A DNA stretch of 64,000 bases from Holothuria scabra. Lineage: Eukaryota; Echinodermata; Holothuroidea; Aspidochirotida; Holothuriidae. Position numbers and translations under genes: made by a program. The stretch covers positions 48,814,394-48,878,393 of the forward strand of contig CM074181.1 of the NCBI GenBank assembly GCA_037179385.1, read 5' to 3'. A model generated the notes under the pieces. It had not been told where the DNA came from. It ran no database searches and was given only the letters and a program-made list of their open reading frames with translations. The number at the start of each line of letters is the position of its first letter. Position 1 is the stretch's first letter. Shown here piece after piece: positions 21,714 through 32,437 of the stretch.

Positions 21714-23015
21714 GCGAAAATGACGCATAGCAATATCCATTCCACAATCCGTTGTAATTTTCAAATTCAGAACGTGCAGACCACTGAAGGGTGTCACGTA
21801 TCTAGCAAATGTACTACAGAATATGCTTGAAGTTGGGAAACTTTAAGCTATGGGCTCCTTCCTGGAAAATTTAGGGTATTTGAACCTAAATTTTGGCATT
21901 TTAGAAAAATTTGCCTTTTTTGCACATGCATGGAAAAACGTAAAAATATTGATTTGCTTCCTCCTCGGAAGTAACACTTTTTCCAGCCCTGCATGGTACA
22001 GAATGTAAATTTATTGCAATTAATTGTCTTCCAAGAAAATTGGCACTATCCAAACTTAGTTGACAGTTTCCACCATGTGAATATGTTAGATGCGCAGACC
22101 TAATTGGAGGAGTGGCAACGAAGGGATTGATTGATGTGACGGTGCAGCAGCTGAAAAATTACTGGCAAACCTCAAGATCTTCCACTCATCTCATCAAGTT
22201 GGCTAGATAGATAGTTTGGTGTAACCATTGATAGCAGATGCTACTCCTCCAATTCCAGATTCCAACCTCTAGGGTAGAGCCGCACCAATCCATCAAGGGC
22301 CATATGTTTTACAACTCAACATTTACCAGTGCCTCCTACTTTTTCAAGTAGAGCCTTTTCAAAGCAATAATTTTTCTCAACACTTTTGTTGGCTTTACAA
22401 GAGGTATGCAGAACTGTGTAAACAGGAGAGGGTATTGAACTATGAAGCATTGTAAATTTTAGAGGAGCTAGACCATGGTTGTACGATTCCTTTGTTTACA
22501 TTCATTCTACACAAATCGTATTGCATTGTACGTTGAGTTCTATTTACAACCAGTGAGAGGGTAATGTGACATTCAACGACATAAATTGTCACGCCACAAT
22601 GTCGGTCACAGTGCCAATGATTCCATCTGCCCAACAAATTGTGGGAACAAGCTCTTCAATTAAGGACTTTTTCTTTTAAATACTGCTCATCTAGATACAT
22701 GTAACATGAATGCATCAAGTCTCTGTTTTATTTAGTATGTGACCAAGTCAATAGTGTATAGATACCAGATGAGAAACATTCTGTAATTAATCTTCGTTCT
22801 ACTTCCTGACTGAATATAATTCTGGTGTAAGTTTTTGACACACGTCCAGGTGTCCAAAATGACCAAAATGGTAATTTTCCTGTATGGCCAACCCAAATGT
22901 TTTTGAATATGTATCACATGCAATTAATTTCCATGCATTCAAAAATAAGATGAAATCAATCTATGCTTGTCACTCTCTGATTTTCAGTTAAGTCCAGCTG
23001 GTAGTCGCCATACAA
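21714..23015. other. Unassigned spacer
   Basis: About 21895-21995 ends in CACTTTTTCCAGCCCTGCATG, resembling the right end of the possible element at 6283-6452. No gene is supported. Confidence 0.4.
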
Positions 23016-23362
23016 TGCTTCTTACAAATTATGCAACACAGACACCCCAGTAGATCAAAGGTGGCGTGGGGTGTAACTGGTATCTGATTTTGTTACATGA
23101 TCTGAGCCATCAGGTTATGCTTTCATGGTGTTCACACGGCATGAAAAGCAACTAGTACATACTTGACTGATAGTTAACCCCATATGTTATGTAACATTTT
23201 GTTTATCTGGCAGTTACTGTCAATCAAGTAATCAGATGTGAAATCTGACTATATCAAGTGAGTTTGTACTGTAGTGATCTTCATTTTCTCCTTGAGGCAA
23301 TGCAGTAAGATATAATCAGGCAGATAAGGAGGATATTACAAAAAGTAAGAAGGAAAGTTTTG
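23016..23362 (+). mobile_element. Repeat B, right part
   Basis: CAGTAGATCAAAGGTGGCGTG, GGGGTGTAACTGGTATCTGA, TCATGGTGTTCACACGGCAT, TTACTGTCAATCAAGTAATC and the terminal CAAAAAGTAAGAAGGAAAG match other B copies. The left arm is mostly missing. Confidence 0.7.
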
Positions 23363-23587
23363 TCATGTTAAACATTTTTTCTCAATTTGGTGTGGGAGTT
23401 TAAGCATTTCTGTCAAAACAACATTTGTCTACTGAACGGTTGTCCAATTTAGATAACTGTTTCATTTTCCTTACAGGCATACACTGAATTCACAGTTATA
23501 ATAGCCATTACAATACAATTTGTAAAGGATAGCACAGCAGTATCAAGAGGACTGTGGTTAATTTGTGAAATGAGGTTTCACATCAAT

Positions 23588-23700
23588 CAGTTTCTAATCA
23601 ATTGGTTTGTGTTAATAGGTCAGTCACAGCTTTTTTTTCCAGTTTTGGCTCTGGAGTCTTGAGTTCCACTTCTGGCAGGGTCATACCAAAAACTGGTTGT
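23588..23700. mobile_element. Possible scrambled SINE fragment
   Basis: A reverse tail-like CAGTTTCTAATCAATTGG lies next to a forward head-like GAGTTCCACTTCTGGCAGGGTCATACC. This suggests two joined fragments in opposite orientation. Weak. Confidence 0.3.
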
Positions 23701-23867
23701 CTTTTTAAAATGGTAACCCATCTGACTTTTCAGAATGGTAGCATTTCTAGTTTATGTCACACTGTAAATCAAAAAAAAAATTATGTGACAATTTGAACCC
23801 TACCTTACATTGCAAATCAAAGAACTCCAACTGATTAATTTCATCTTCATCCCATAATTGATGGAAA

Positions 23868-24461
23868 CATGCTTGGGGTAATCGTAATCAGTAATCGTAA
23901 TCGATTGCAATTGATTACACATTTTGAAGTAGTTCTAATCGCAATTGATTACTTTCGTGAAAATCGCAAAGTAATTGCAATCTTAATCAATTACAATGGC
24001 AAAGTAATCGCAATCGTGCTTTCATTTCTGATTACATTGAAGTTGAATTAAACAAAGAAGTCAAGTTACTAAACAATTCTTTTAGTGCTTGGTTCTTCTG
24101 TTGGAATGACAAAATTTAATTGTCCCTCTTTCTTGGATGTTCCAGCTTAAAATGAGTGAGAAGTGCATGGGTTCAGTAATCTGTACTTTGGGAGGACTTG
24201 GTTCTGTCCAGGCTTATCTAGAGCAATGTCCATGGCCTTTTTTCCAGTTGTGGGCACTGGATTGTTTTGCCTAAGTACCACATTGTTTATGTGGAAAGAA
24301 AATGTAATCACGATTGCAATCATGATTACATTGCAATGTAATCGCAATCGTAATCAATAACTTTCAATTTTAGTTGTAATCGTAATCATAATCTCAATCG
24401 TAAAATATGAAGTTATTGCAATCGTAATCGATTACATTGAGATATAATCGCCCCAAGCCTG
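23868..24461 (-). mobile_element. hAT-like GTAATCGATTAC-repeat element, copy 2 (inverted)
   Basis: The ends CATGCTTGGGGTAATCG and CGCCCCAAGCCTG are inverted. Flanking 8-mers GATGGAAA (23860-23867) and GATAGAAA (24462-24469) match at 7 of 8. The whole 594 bp is the reverse complement of 3568-4159 with moderate divergence, including the unique core (for example GGGCACTGGATTGTTTTGCC). Noncoding. Confidence 0.85.
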
Positions 24462-24469
24462 GATAGAAA

Positions 24470-25773
24470 TTACATTCACTGCACTCAAAATTTTGGGTTC
24501 TCCTACAATGTTCCACAGGAAAACCAAGCTTCTACAAAATGTTTCAAATATTCGGAAGTCCAACAGAAATTCTGGTCATCTCGGATGCCAGGAGGCCTAT
24601 AAAAATCCTTAATTCCTTGATTAATTTAGCTATAAGATATAATCATAAACTTTTTTTCATGAGTGATGTTGATAGCTTTGTAAATGTCATGTTATGTAAC
24701 TTAGCAACAAAAGAGGGTGTATTTCATACTTAAATATAATAAAACATGAAATCATTTATTACTTCCTCAATTGGGAGTTTTATGTCTTTCTCATAGCAAA
24801 GAATAAATGTGGTAGGATGAATTTTAATGTAAGTCAATATAAATTTATGGTCTAATCCATCAATTGCTGACTCCAAAAATTTCCTTTAAAGTTCTTTAAA
24901 GAGGCAGTGCTGCCCATGGATTAAGTAAGTGCTTTGACTGAAAAATAATTTTTATTTTTGCAAATCCCATAAATTTTCCTATTAAGAAATTTTCAGGCAC
25001 AGCACGAATTGAATAGGACTCGCGATTTGAGTGGGAATTACCCAACAAAAAAAGGCATTTTTCCAGGTTTCATCAGGCCATAATTTAAATTATGCCTTTG
25101 GTAGGAGTTCAAATAATGAAGTGTATCACTATCATCTACAGTATGTCTCACTTAAAAACAACAACACATAATTTTAATCCTCTTTTAAAGGCGTGCTGGT
25201 GGATTTTCACCTTGTTCTTGTACAAAAAACAAAAACATGCCACACTATGCCCTTCAAACCCTTGTACCAAAATTCTTAACTCAAGATAGCTCACTTTAAA
25301 GATTGCTTATTTTTGCTAAAAATACCTCTGCTTTTCAACGAAGCCACAAAAAGTTATGTAATGTGGGCACATTGCTTCAAATTCCTTTTGTTTTTCTTTA
25401 TAATTGAATGTCCTGTTTGTCCTTGAAATTTGATACTGTTGGAATGTTTGAATATCTTTTCCTGTAGATGCATGTAGCATTACCCTTCTCCATACATAGA
25501 GTACAACCAACAATGTTGCTTAATATTGCCTGCAGCAGCATCATATTACAAATAAATTGAATGCAATATAAAATTAATGTGCCACAATGACATCATTTCC
25601 CATGATGCATCAAATCCCAAGAAAAATTTGCAATATACTTTAAAAATTTGTACCTTCCGAATGCTACAAGCTATGGAGATGCCATTTTTACCTCCTGGAA
25701 GAGGAAATTTTTCTGCTTATCTGGAAGTTAACAAATTTTGTCTCTAGAATATGCCTTTAATCTCAATATAGCT
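24470..25773. other. Unassigned stretch with one weak exon-like frame
   Basis: After CTACAATGTTCCACAG (acceptor-like, about 24520) a short frame reads ENQASTKCFKYSEVQQKFWS and stops soon after. Nothing else supports a gene. The remainder is AT-rich DNA with no recognised repeat. Confidence 0.3.
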
Positions 25774-26158
25774 CAGTCGTTCTCAAACTTTTTCAAAATA
25801 CCGCCCCCAAAAGGCATCCATGACTGATCAAACTCCCCCCCTCCCACCCAACATGCCATCATATTTACATAAGTCTTTGACTTTGAGCTTTCCACTTTCA
25901 ATTTCCAGCACCATAATGACCCAGATAAGTTTTATATTGGGTAAATTTTTGTCAGTAGTTGCTAAACCTTTCGGAGAAGACAGTCTGTGCCAACCCCTCT
26001 GCAACCTCCTAAGTTCCTTTATTGCACTATGTATGAGGACCTCCATGGACCCCCTAGTCAATGCCAATGCCCCCCTATTGCTTGCAAACTCCTCAGCGCC
26101 CCCTTGAAACTTTTCAATGCCCCCAAGGGAGTGGTAGGGACCACTTTGAGAACCACTG
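25774..26158. mobile_element. 385-bp hAT element with CAGTGGTTCTCAAA-type ends
   Basis: The left end CAGTCGTTCTCAAACTTTTT and right end ACTTTGAGAACCACTG are inverted repeats. The flanks ATATAGCT (25766-25773) and ATGTAGCT (26159-26166) match at 7 of 8, an 8-bp target duplication. CAGNGGTTCTCAA termini are characteristic of Charlie-type hAT transposons. The C-rich interior gives chance proline-rich frames. No transposase. Confidence 0.85.
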
Positions 26159-26260
26159 ATGTAGCTGAACAGGAGCTCACTGATACTTTCATTCTGGATT
26201 AATTAAGTGGTGAATTAGGGTTGACTTTAACTGATTGAAACTTTTCTTGGAGATATGTTT

Positions 26261-26671
26261 GTGAGCAGTTACCCCAAAATTATTTTGAAGCCATTAGAAC
26301 TTACACAATTTTTTCTTATTTCCATTTAAAGTATCCTTCATAATACTTTAGGGAGTCTATCTGTTCAAGTGTTCCCTGGGTTCAATGATCCCATGGTTCA
26401 ATGTTCCCCATTTCCATAAAATTTCAATGATTTGGCAATGATTACAAGGTTTGTTATTCCTGGTAACAGTGAACTTTGGGAACATCAACCTATAATCCCT
26501 ATTTTAGGTCTCCAATATTGCAGACAAGCTAGGTAAACCAGCAGTTTCAGTAGTAAATTTTACTTTTGAGGAACAAAAATAATTTCACATAACTCCCAAG
26601 AGAATAATGAAACTGGACAACTGTCTACTGCACAGCTACTTCAAGTTGGGGTGACTGCTCTTGCCCTTTAA
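26261..26671 (-). mobile_element. Miniature element E with internal extra ~165 bp
   Basis: GAGCAGTTACCCCAAAATTATTTTGAAGCC at the left and GTTGGGGTGACTGCTCTTGCCCTTTAA at the right are the family E ends. The segment around 26353-26520 (GTTCCCTGGGTTCAATG onward) has no match in other copies and may be a nested insertion. Confidence 0.65.
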
Positions 26672-26973
26672 AGGCCAATTCTCTCACCCGATACTACAGT
26701 TTGGTAGGGGTGTCTCAAAATTTTCAATTGGCTCAGCTCTTTGACTGACAGCTTATTCAAACAATGCAGAATACCAAAGCTTTTATCACAGCACAAACTG
26801 TACTGAGAGTGTTTTGATTATACACATTGAGCTTTTCTATACTCGCCCTGAAGCAATAAACTGAGATTGAAACTGGATGAGGATGAATTAATTACACACA
26901 ATTGTGGGAGGAGCTTAACTAAGAAGGTTAAGAGAATTGGAACTATATGGGGTGAGAGAGCTGGGCCTTTTAG
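26668..26973 (-). mobile_element. Miniature element A, sharing TTAA with element E
   Basis: It starts at the same TTAA (26668-26671) that ends the preceding E copy: AGGCCAATTCTCTCACCC ... CAATTGGCTCAGCTCTTTGA ... ACTGAGAGTGTTTTGAT ... GGGGTGAGAGAGCTGGGCCTT. The final TTAA has decayed to TTTAG. Confidence 0.75.
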
Positions 26974-28144
26974 CACAACTATTATGAACAAATTGTCGAT
27001 CACAGAGATCTTTATAAATTTTTCAAATCATTTGATCCTGACAGTTCACAGGGTACAGTACATCAACTACTGTGAATCTGATTAAGTGTATGCTTTTTAC
27101 CTTTAAAAGTTTATGTGTCATATGCACGCTATACTGTAGAGTAGTTCTGTAGCATACTGTAGGACAGTGCAGAAGAATAAAGAACATCATGTTCTAATGT
27201 CCAGACTGTCACCATAAATTAATTTATTGAAGTCTCATGCATTGAAACTACCCATAAGATTCCATCCCCGAACTGTATCCCATAGCTTGGGGAGGGAGCT
27301 AGGATTACAGTAGCAGTTCTGGAGGAAACTCTGTGTCTGTGATTCTGCCTTCACACCTATCTGCAAGGCCAATAACGAAGGGGTTCTGTAGGGCATACAT
27401 GTATGCAGTGTGTATTTAAATTTGATACTACTTTGAACACAATGCAGTCAAGTTGCATACTTAAATGCAGTCTTTATGGGTGAAGCAGGAAATGTCTGTT
27501 TCAATAAGCTTGGGATGAAATGTGGTTTAATTGTGGAAAAAAAGTTGTCAACACAATTAAGAGATAGCTGGTTGTTGTCAGTTTGTAACTGGATTTTCTT
27601 GAAGTTTGGCTATAAAAGGGGGAAACCACATAGTGAAAAAAATAATGGAAATCTTTTAGTCAGAGTTCCCACACAGTGTATACAGCCTTAACGGCCTTTA
27701 CTGTTGTTTGGGTCCTTTTGGACCCAGATGGAGAGCCAGGCTGTCACCCATCTTGACTGTTTCACGCTGAGCTCGAAACTGTGAGTAGCTACCCGAAAAT
27801 TCGGCCACAACAACGAGAGAGACAATAGTTTAGGGTCACGGGGTCTATAGCCTACGGAAGCTGATGCGGGCGTGCTGCGTCCACTTTCCCGCTCACTCCC
27901 GAGGCACGCAAATATGCCCCGATTGGAGCACATCGGCAAAGGGTTAATATGGGAGTCTGTACAAAAGAAAACAAATGATGGTACAGTATGGTCTTCAAAA
28001 CAAATTTTGACAAATCAGCCTCATGATGGCCTCATCCCCCTTAGGCAGTCTGGGATGAATGGGAAGCATGCTCATGCAATTACTCATATCATAGCCTTCC
28101 TCCGGACATGTTCCCCCCCCCATGCTGAAACGTTTCTGTATGAC
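26974..28144. other. Mostly unassigned, with a GC-rich patch
   Basis: No gene is supported. A GC-rich interval bounded by TTAA at 27687 and 27942 is listed separately. The 103-codon frame from 27872 spans its edge and has no domain. Confidence 0.4.
27687..27945. mobile_element. Candidate TTAA-flanked GC-rich element
   Basis: TTAA-CGGCCTTTACTG on the left and CGGCAAAGGG-TTAA on the right bracket 250 bp of clearly higher GC than the flanks. The right end, read inward as CCCTTTGCCGATG, resembles piggyBac-type termini, but the left end matches it poorly. Only one copy is in the window. Confidence 0.35.
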
Positions 28145-28505
28145 ATAGACACAGTAGTAGATCAAAGGCGGTGTGGGGTGTAACTGATATAGCTGAGTTA
28201 TAGTTACATGATCTCTGCGCTCAAGGGATCTATGCTTTTACTTTGTTCACAGTGGGTTAAAAGCAATAAATACATATTTGACTGGCCTATTAGCTATTAG
28301 CCTATAATGCCAAATGTTTATTTTTTAACTTTTTGTGTATTTTGGTACCTGGATCTGGCACTGTCAACTTATTATGATAATCAGATGTAAATCTGACTAT
28401 ATCATGTGTACATACAGTGATCTTCATTTCCTTCCTGAGGTGATAATGAAGATGTAATCAGGCAGAAAAGTATGATGTTTCAAAAAGTGAGAATTAAGGA
28501 ACATA
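28145..28505 (+). mobile_element. Repeat B, right part
   Basis: GACACAGTAGTAGATCAAAGG, GTGGGGTGTAACTGATATAG, TGACTGGCCTATTAGC, CAGATGTAAATCTGACTATA and TCATTTCCTTCCTGAGG match other B copies. The terminal CAAAAAGTGAGAATTAAGG is decayed. Confidence 0.65.
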
Positions 28506-28757
28506 TCATCCTGCCATCAAAGTCTCTCAACAGAGGAGCCCAAAGGACGTACTGTAGAAGAGTTTCATGCAGAGAATAGCTGGGTTCAGGGCCATTTTAG
28601 AAGGCTTAATATATAAAAGCTTGAAGTTACCAAACTTTCTTGAAACCCCATCAATTTTTGTTATTTTGGTAGGAAAAAGACCATGTTTGGTATGGGCATT
28701 TTAGAATTCCTTCAGATGCTAATTCATTAAACTTTGTATCTAACTTAAGTGGGTGCA
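28506..28757. other. Spacer before the duplicated segment
   Basis: Unique AT-rich sequence with no recognised feature. The duplicated segment begins at 28758. Confidence 0.4.
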
Positions 28758-28800
28758 GGGATGACAAACAGGGAGGCTTTTATTTGTTAGGCCTGCCAGT

Positions 28801-29105
28801 TTAAAGGCAGTCATTCGTCACCCTAAACTGCAGTTTCAGTATACATATATCAAAACTCTCAATTGTTACAGCTCTTTGATTGGCATCTCATTCAAACAAT
28901 GCATCATAGCTAAATTACACAGCATGGGCACTGAGAGTGTCTTGATTACACATTATGGACTTGTATGACCACTGGGACAAGACATGAAGCAATAAACAAG
29001 GATTGTGTCTGGATAAAGATGAGTTTTAGATAAATGTGGGAGGGTCTAGAAGTAAGTAGGTTGGGAGAATTGGAACTGTTTGGGATGATGAAAATATGCC
29101 TTTAA
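28801..29105 (-). mobile_element. Miniature element A (divergent subfamily)
   Basis: TTAA lies at 28801-28804 and 29102-29105. The ends AGGCAGTCATTCGTCACCC and GGGATGATGAAAATATGCCT differ from the main A type but match the element at 49784-51538, which defines a subfamily. The core blocks are reversed (GAGAGTGTCTTGATTACAC). Confidence 0.8.
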
Positions 29106-29728
29106 GTGGTTACTTGGAGTTTTTTTAAATGTCCTTTACCTTAGATAATTGAATTCCTAATATAAAAAAAAAATGTGTAAACTTGCATACAAATTGCTGT
29201 AAAAAGTTAATGGCCCTTTTTATCAGATTCATTTACTTGAAAATATTCCATATGGCAATGAAAAAAAGGAACCACTAAATTCATTCAAATTTCCAGATAG
29301 AGTGTTAAATTCTTGCCCTATTTTGGTACTATGGTGATATATGGTTTATGTCTTAACCAGCTTTACTCCATGAGTACAGTAAGCTACAGTAGTGTGGTAA
29401 TTCGTTGGCATATTGTTGGATATGTTGTGAGAAACACAAACTGAGCTCAGCGCATAGTGTACAGCATTGCCTTGTTTTCATGTAGTGCATGAAAATCACT
29501 GATCTTTGAAGATCGCTTCGAGTGTAAATATTTCAAACAAAAGGTAGAGCAATGAATTTATTTTGCACCTGCATACCTTTTCTATTACTATTAGACAGTT
29601 TATTTACTGCCAAATGATCAACTGACAAGTAAAGTTCTGACCAGGTCATAAACTACAGTGACTGCCCTATATTCCGACACCCCCTAGGTTCTATATCCTA
29701 AATTCATCTACCACTGAATTGTTGGAAC

Positions 29729-29991
29729 TTAAAGGGCAGGAGCAGTCATCCCAAATTGAAGAAGTGTAGTAGACTGTGCAGTTTCATGATTGGGTATTGG
29801 GAATCATGTGACAATGTTTTTTTCTCTTCAAATGTGAAATTTACCAGAAATAACTGCTTGGTTTACCTTGAATATGCAATTGTTAAATCATAAAATGTTA
29901 TGACAGATACTTTGAAGAGGAATAAGATGAAAGTTGTGTTATTTAGCTTTTTCTTCAAAATAAGTTTGGGGGGACTGCTCTTTACCTTTAA
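29729..29991 (+). mobile_element. Miniature element E
   Basis: TTAA lies at 29729-29732 and 29988-29991. The left end is AGGGCAGGAGCAGTCATCCC and the right end is GGGGGACTGCTCTTTACCT. The interior GTGTAGTAGACTGTGCAG and TTTCTCTTCAAATGTGAAAT match the family. Confidence 0.8.
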
Positions 29992-30959
29992 GAGTGTTGG
30001 AATGAAGCCTGTGTTGGAAAGTAATGGATTTTTTGGAACATAGGGGTGTCAGAATTTAAGGGTGTCAAATATAGGGCTGTACCCAAAACTACTATAGCAT
30101 TTTTCTCCTGCAGTACATATACAGCCCTTCTCACCCTTGTTTCATAGTGACAGAGGTGCAAATCACTTAATTGTGGTTTAGCTGTCTTGCATCTTTATCC
30201 CCATCAATCTCCATGAATTTAAAAATTCAGTTCTAAAAATAATTTGTTACTTGATTACAAAATACATTCACCACTGCTTGCCTCAAATCACTGTGAGGAG
30301 TGTCTTTATTTGCACACTTACATAAAGAATGAAGAACTCAATACTGAAGTTTCATAAGTACCACACCTCTAAATTTCTTAAGAAGCGTGATTTTTAGCGT
30401 ACCTGCAAAATCTAAAACTCAAGGCCTGAAGGTGTACTATTAAATTCTGATTTGAAAGGTAGGGGGCTGCATTTTGTCTTTAAGTATCAAGCAACAGCTA
30501 CACTAAATTCAGTTTAAGCACTTGTAACTAACTGCAGACAATAAAATATTCAGATAAATTCATACAGTACAATACTGTAGCACATCTTTATACCATACGT
30601 GATTTCGAAATAAGGTGATAGAACTTGGAAGTGTGCCATTACGTACACTATTTGTAATATAGTTTACTGAGCCTTTCACCAAATTCTGAGTAACTTTTTA
30701 AACCCATTGACCATTGCCCTGGGGCTATACCTTTCAGATACTCCCCATGAATAGAACAGGAAATACTAGGTCACTTTTGAAAGACGGCAAAAAATTGTCA
30801 AACAAAAAAATAGACACAGAAGATTAAATTTCGCTGAAGTAAAAAGATGGGAACCTATCAAGGCACTTTCATATTTTTTTTTCATATGTATTTTATTCAT
30901 ATTGTTTGCTACATGTATTTAGAGAATCATTCTTGCCTTTTCTTTTTTTTTTTTTGCAG

Positions 30960-31017
30960 TTTCATGGTACAGGAATATCTTTAGAATGTCAACAAAGTCT
31001 GGAAATCCCTAACCAAG
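30960..31017 (+). CDS. Exon 1 (of three seen) of an unknown, probably extracellular protein
   Basis: A long pyrimidine tract ending TTTTGCAG precedes a 58-nt exon, which is followed by a strong donor (AAG|GTGAGT). It reads FHGTGISLECQQSLEIPNQ and leaves one base (phase 1), which pairs with exon 2 at 32267 to make Asp. If the first codon is TTT, the incoming intron is phase 0. Upstream exons were not found, so the N-terminus, including any signal peptide, is outside what I can see. The exon is repeated without a noticed change at 37885-37942 in the second copy of the segment. I do not recognise the family; see exon 2 for combined features. Confidence 0.7.
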
Positions 31018-32009
31018 GTGAGTCATGTAATAGTTTTTAACAGGGTTTTCATCAAGGGGTTAAAGGGAGGGTGGAGACAAAAAGGGGTCCCCTTTCCAGA
31101 AGAATGTTGGTTATCCTCTTTTTCATTTCCATAACAATAATGAAAAAAATGTCAGTAACTCAATATTTGGAAGTTCTTATTTAAGAAGAGGACACCTTGG
31201 CAGCAATGTTCAACATATGCATAAGGCAGGGGGGCACTCGCCCTCACAATTCTTGAAAAAAACAGCTAGTCCATTTGGGCAAAACATGAGCAAAAACATG
31301 AAAAATGGTGCCATTATTCGAGCAAAAATTGCTCTTGCTCCTTCAAAAGAATTACTCCCCGTACGCTTATGATGTTCAAGCTTACATGTAATAAATTATT
31401 GCCTTTGAAACGCTTCCAATTGCACCAGTTTAGGGGCCTTTAAGCATGCTATTGCCCATCCAAACCCACCTGTAGCTTTGGCCAAGTGCAGCATTGATCT
31501 GTTTGGACTTCAGGTTTGGCAGCAATAGATCCCCCCTTTTTGGCATCTCTGGCAGAATCCCTGGTAGAGATACCTTTAGGTGAGTAATTTGCTTGCATCA
31601 GTGGGATAACCGCAGAGGGGTCAGAACCCCCCATGACCCAGTTACCTTGCAATGCATAAAACACCTAAAATTTTCTCTCTATCCGTAGACTTTTCCCTCA
31701 TGTCGTATCTCCAAACCCCCCATGACACCAACCCCCCCCTCCTCCCTGACACAATCTTGGCTATATGCGCTTGGCTTGCATGAGTCTGTAACGTAACGTT
31801 TCTATACGGTGGCCACACAGGCCATCAATGGACAACTGCATGTCTAGCTGGAACAGATGCTTGCCAACTGCAACTGGCATGTCAGCAAAGAGCAAACTGC
31901 AGGACTATACCAATCAGCATGATCAAAATTTAATACAACTTCCATAGAAAACATTTGAAATTAGAAAATATTCTTTCATGTTTGAAGGAATAAAATGGTA
32001 TTCAGTGTT
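31018..32009 (+). other. Intron 1, first part
   Basis: Noncoding. About 31220-31375 has ends CATAAGGCAGGGGGGC and CCCCGTACGCTTATG that are loosely inverted, possibly a decayed element. C-runs lie near 31728. No exon is recognised. Confidence 0.4.
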
Positions 32010-32231
32010 TTAAAGTGGAGTTGACTGTCCTGCTTTATGATTTGGCTCTTGAGCGTTGTAAGAAAATATTTTTTTCTCCTCAAATATGAAAATTTCTATT
32101 AGTTTCTGAGAAGATGCAGTAACAATTGTCCTAAAATATTATGAAGATACTCTGAAAAGAAACAGGAAGAAAATTGTGAAATTTATCTGTTGCTTCAAAA
32201 CAAGATTAACACATCAGCTCTTGTCCTTTAC
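32010..32231 (+). mobile_element. Miniature element E, decayed, just upstream of exon 2
   Basis: TTAAAGTGGAGTTGACTGTCC, TTTTTCTCCTCAAATATG and AGATACTCTGAAAAGAAACAGG, with CACATCAGCTCTTGTCCTTTA at the right, align with family E. It ends about 35 bp before the exon 2 acceptor, so the branch point may lie at the edge of this element. Confidence 0.6.
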
Positions 32232-32266
32232 ATTCCAAAAGAGAATTATTTTGCCTCCCAATACAG

Positions 32267-32437
32267 ATGGCGAGTGTCTTCCTGTACCAACAGAACACCA
32301 AGCAAACAGTGGCGGTCAAGTTGAATTGGTGGACGTTGAAATCATGTACCAAGTGAGATGTCCATCACAGCCAGAAAGTGACTGTAAATTGTCATCTGGC
32401 CGTAACTATATTGGACTGAATATAACATTTAACATCA
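32267..32437 (+). CDS. Exon 2 of unknown, probably extracellular protein
   Basis: Acceptor TTTTGCCTCCCAATACAG and donor ATCA|GTAAGT bracket 171 nt (phase 1 at both ends, so symmetric). The translation runs GECLPVPTEHQANSGGQVEL, then VDVEIMYQVRCPSQPESDCK and LSSGRNYIGLNITFNI. The last codon is completed by exon 3 to give Thr. NIT sequons occur in GLNIT and, across the junction, in FNIT. Three cysteines and alternating hydrophobic beta-strand-like segments suggest an extracellular or lumenal beta-rich domain. Joined in frame with exon 1 (30960-31017) and exon 3 (43882-44018). No family is recognised. A second copy at 39193-39363 looks identical. Confidence 0.75.

Noticed and set aside
25820..26202. 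Overlapping proline-rich open frames on both strands
   Set aside because: They lie inside a short hAT element whose C-rich interior explains the composition.
31220..31375. Element with CATAAGGCAGGGGGGC / CCCCGTACGCTTATG ends
   Set aside because: The ends match only partly and no convincing target duplication was found. It is mentioned only within the intron description.
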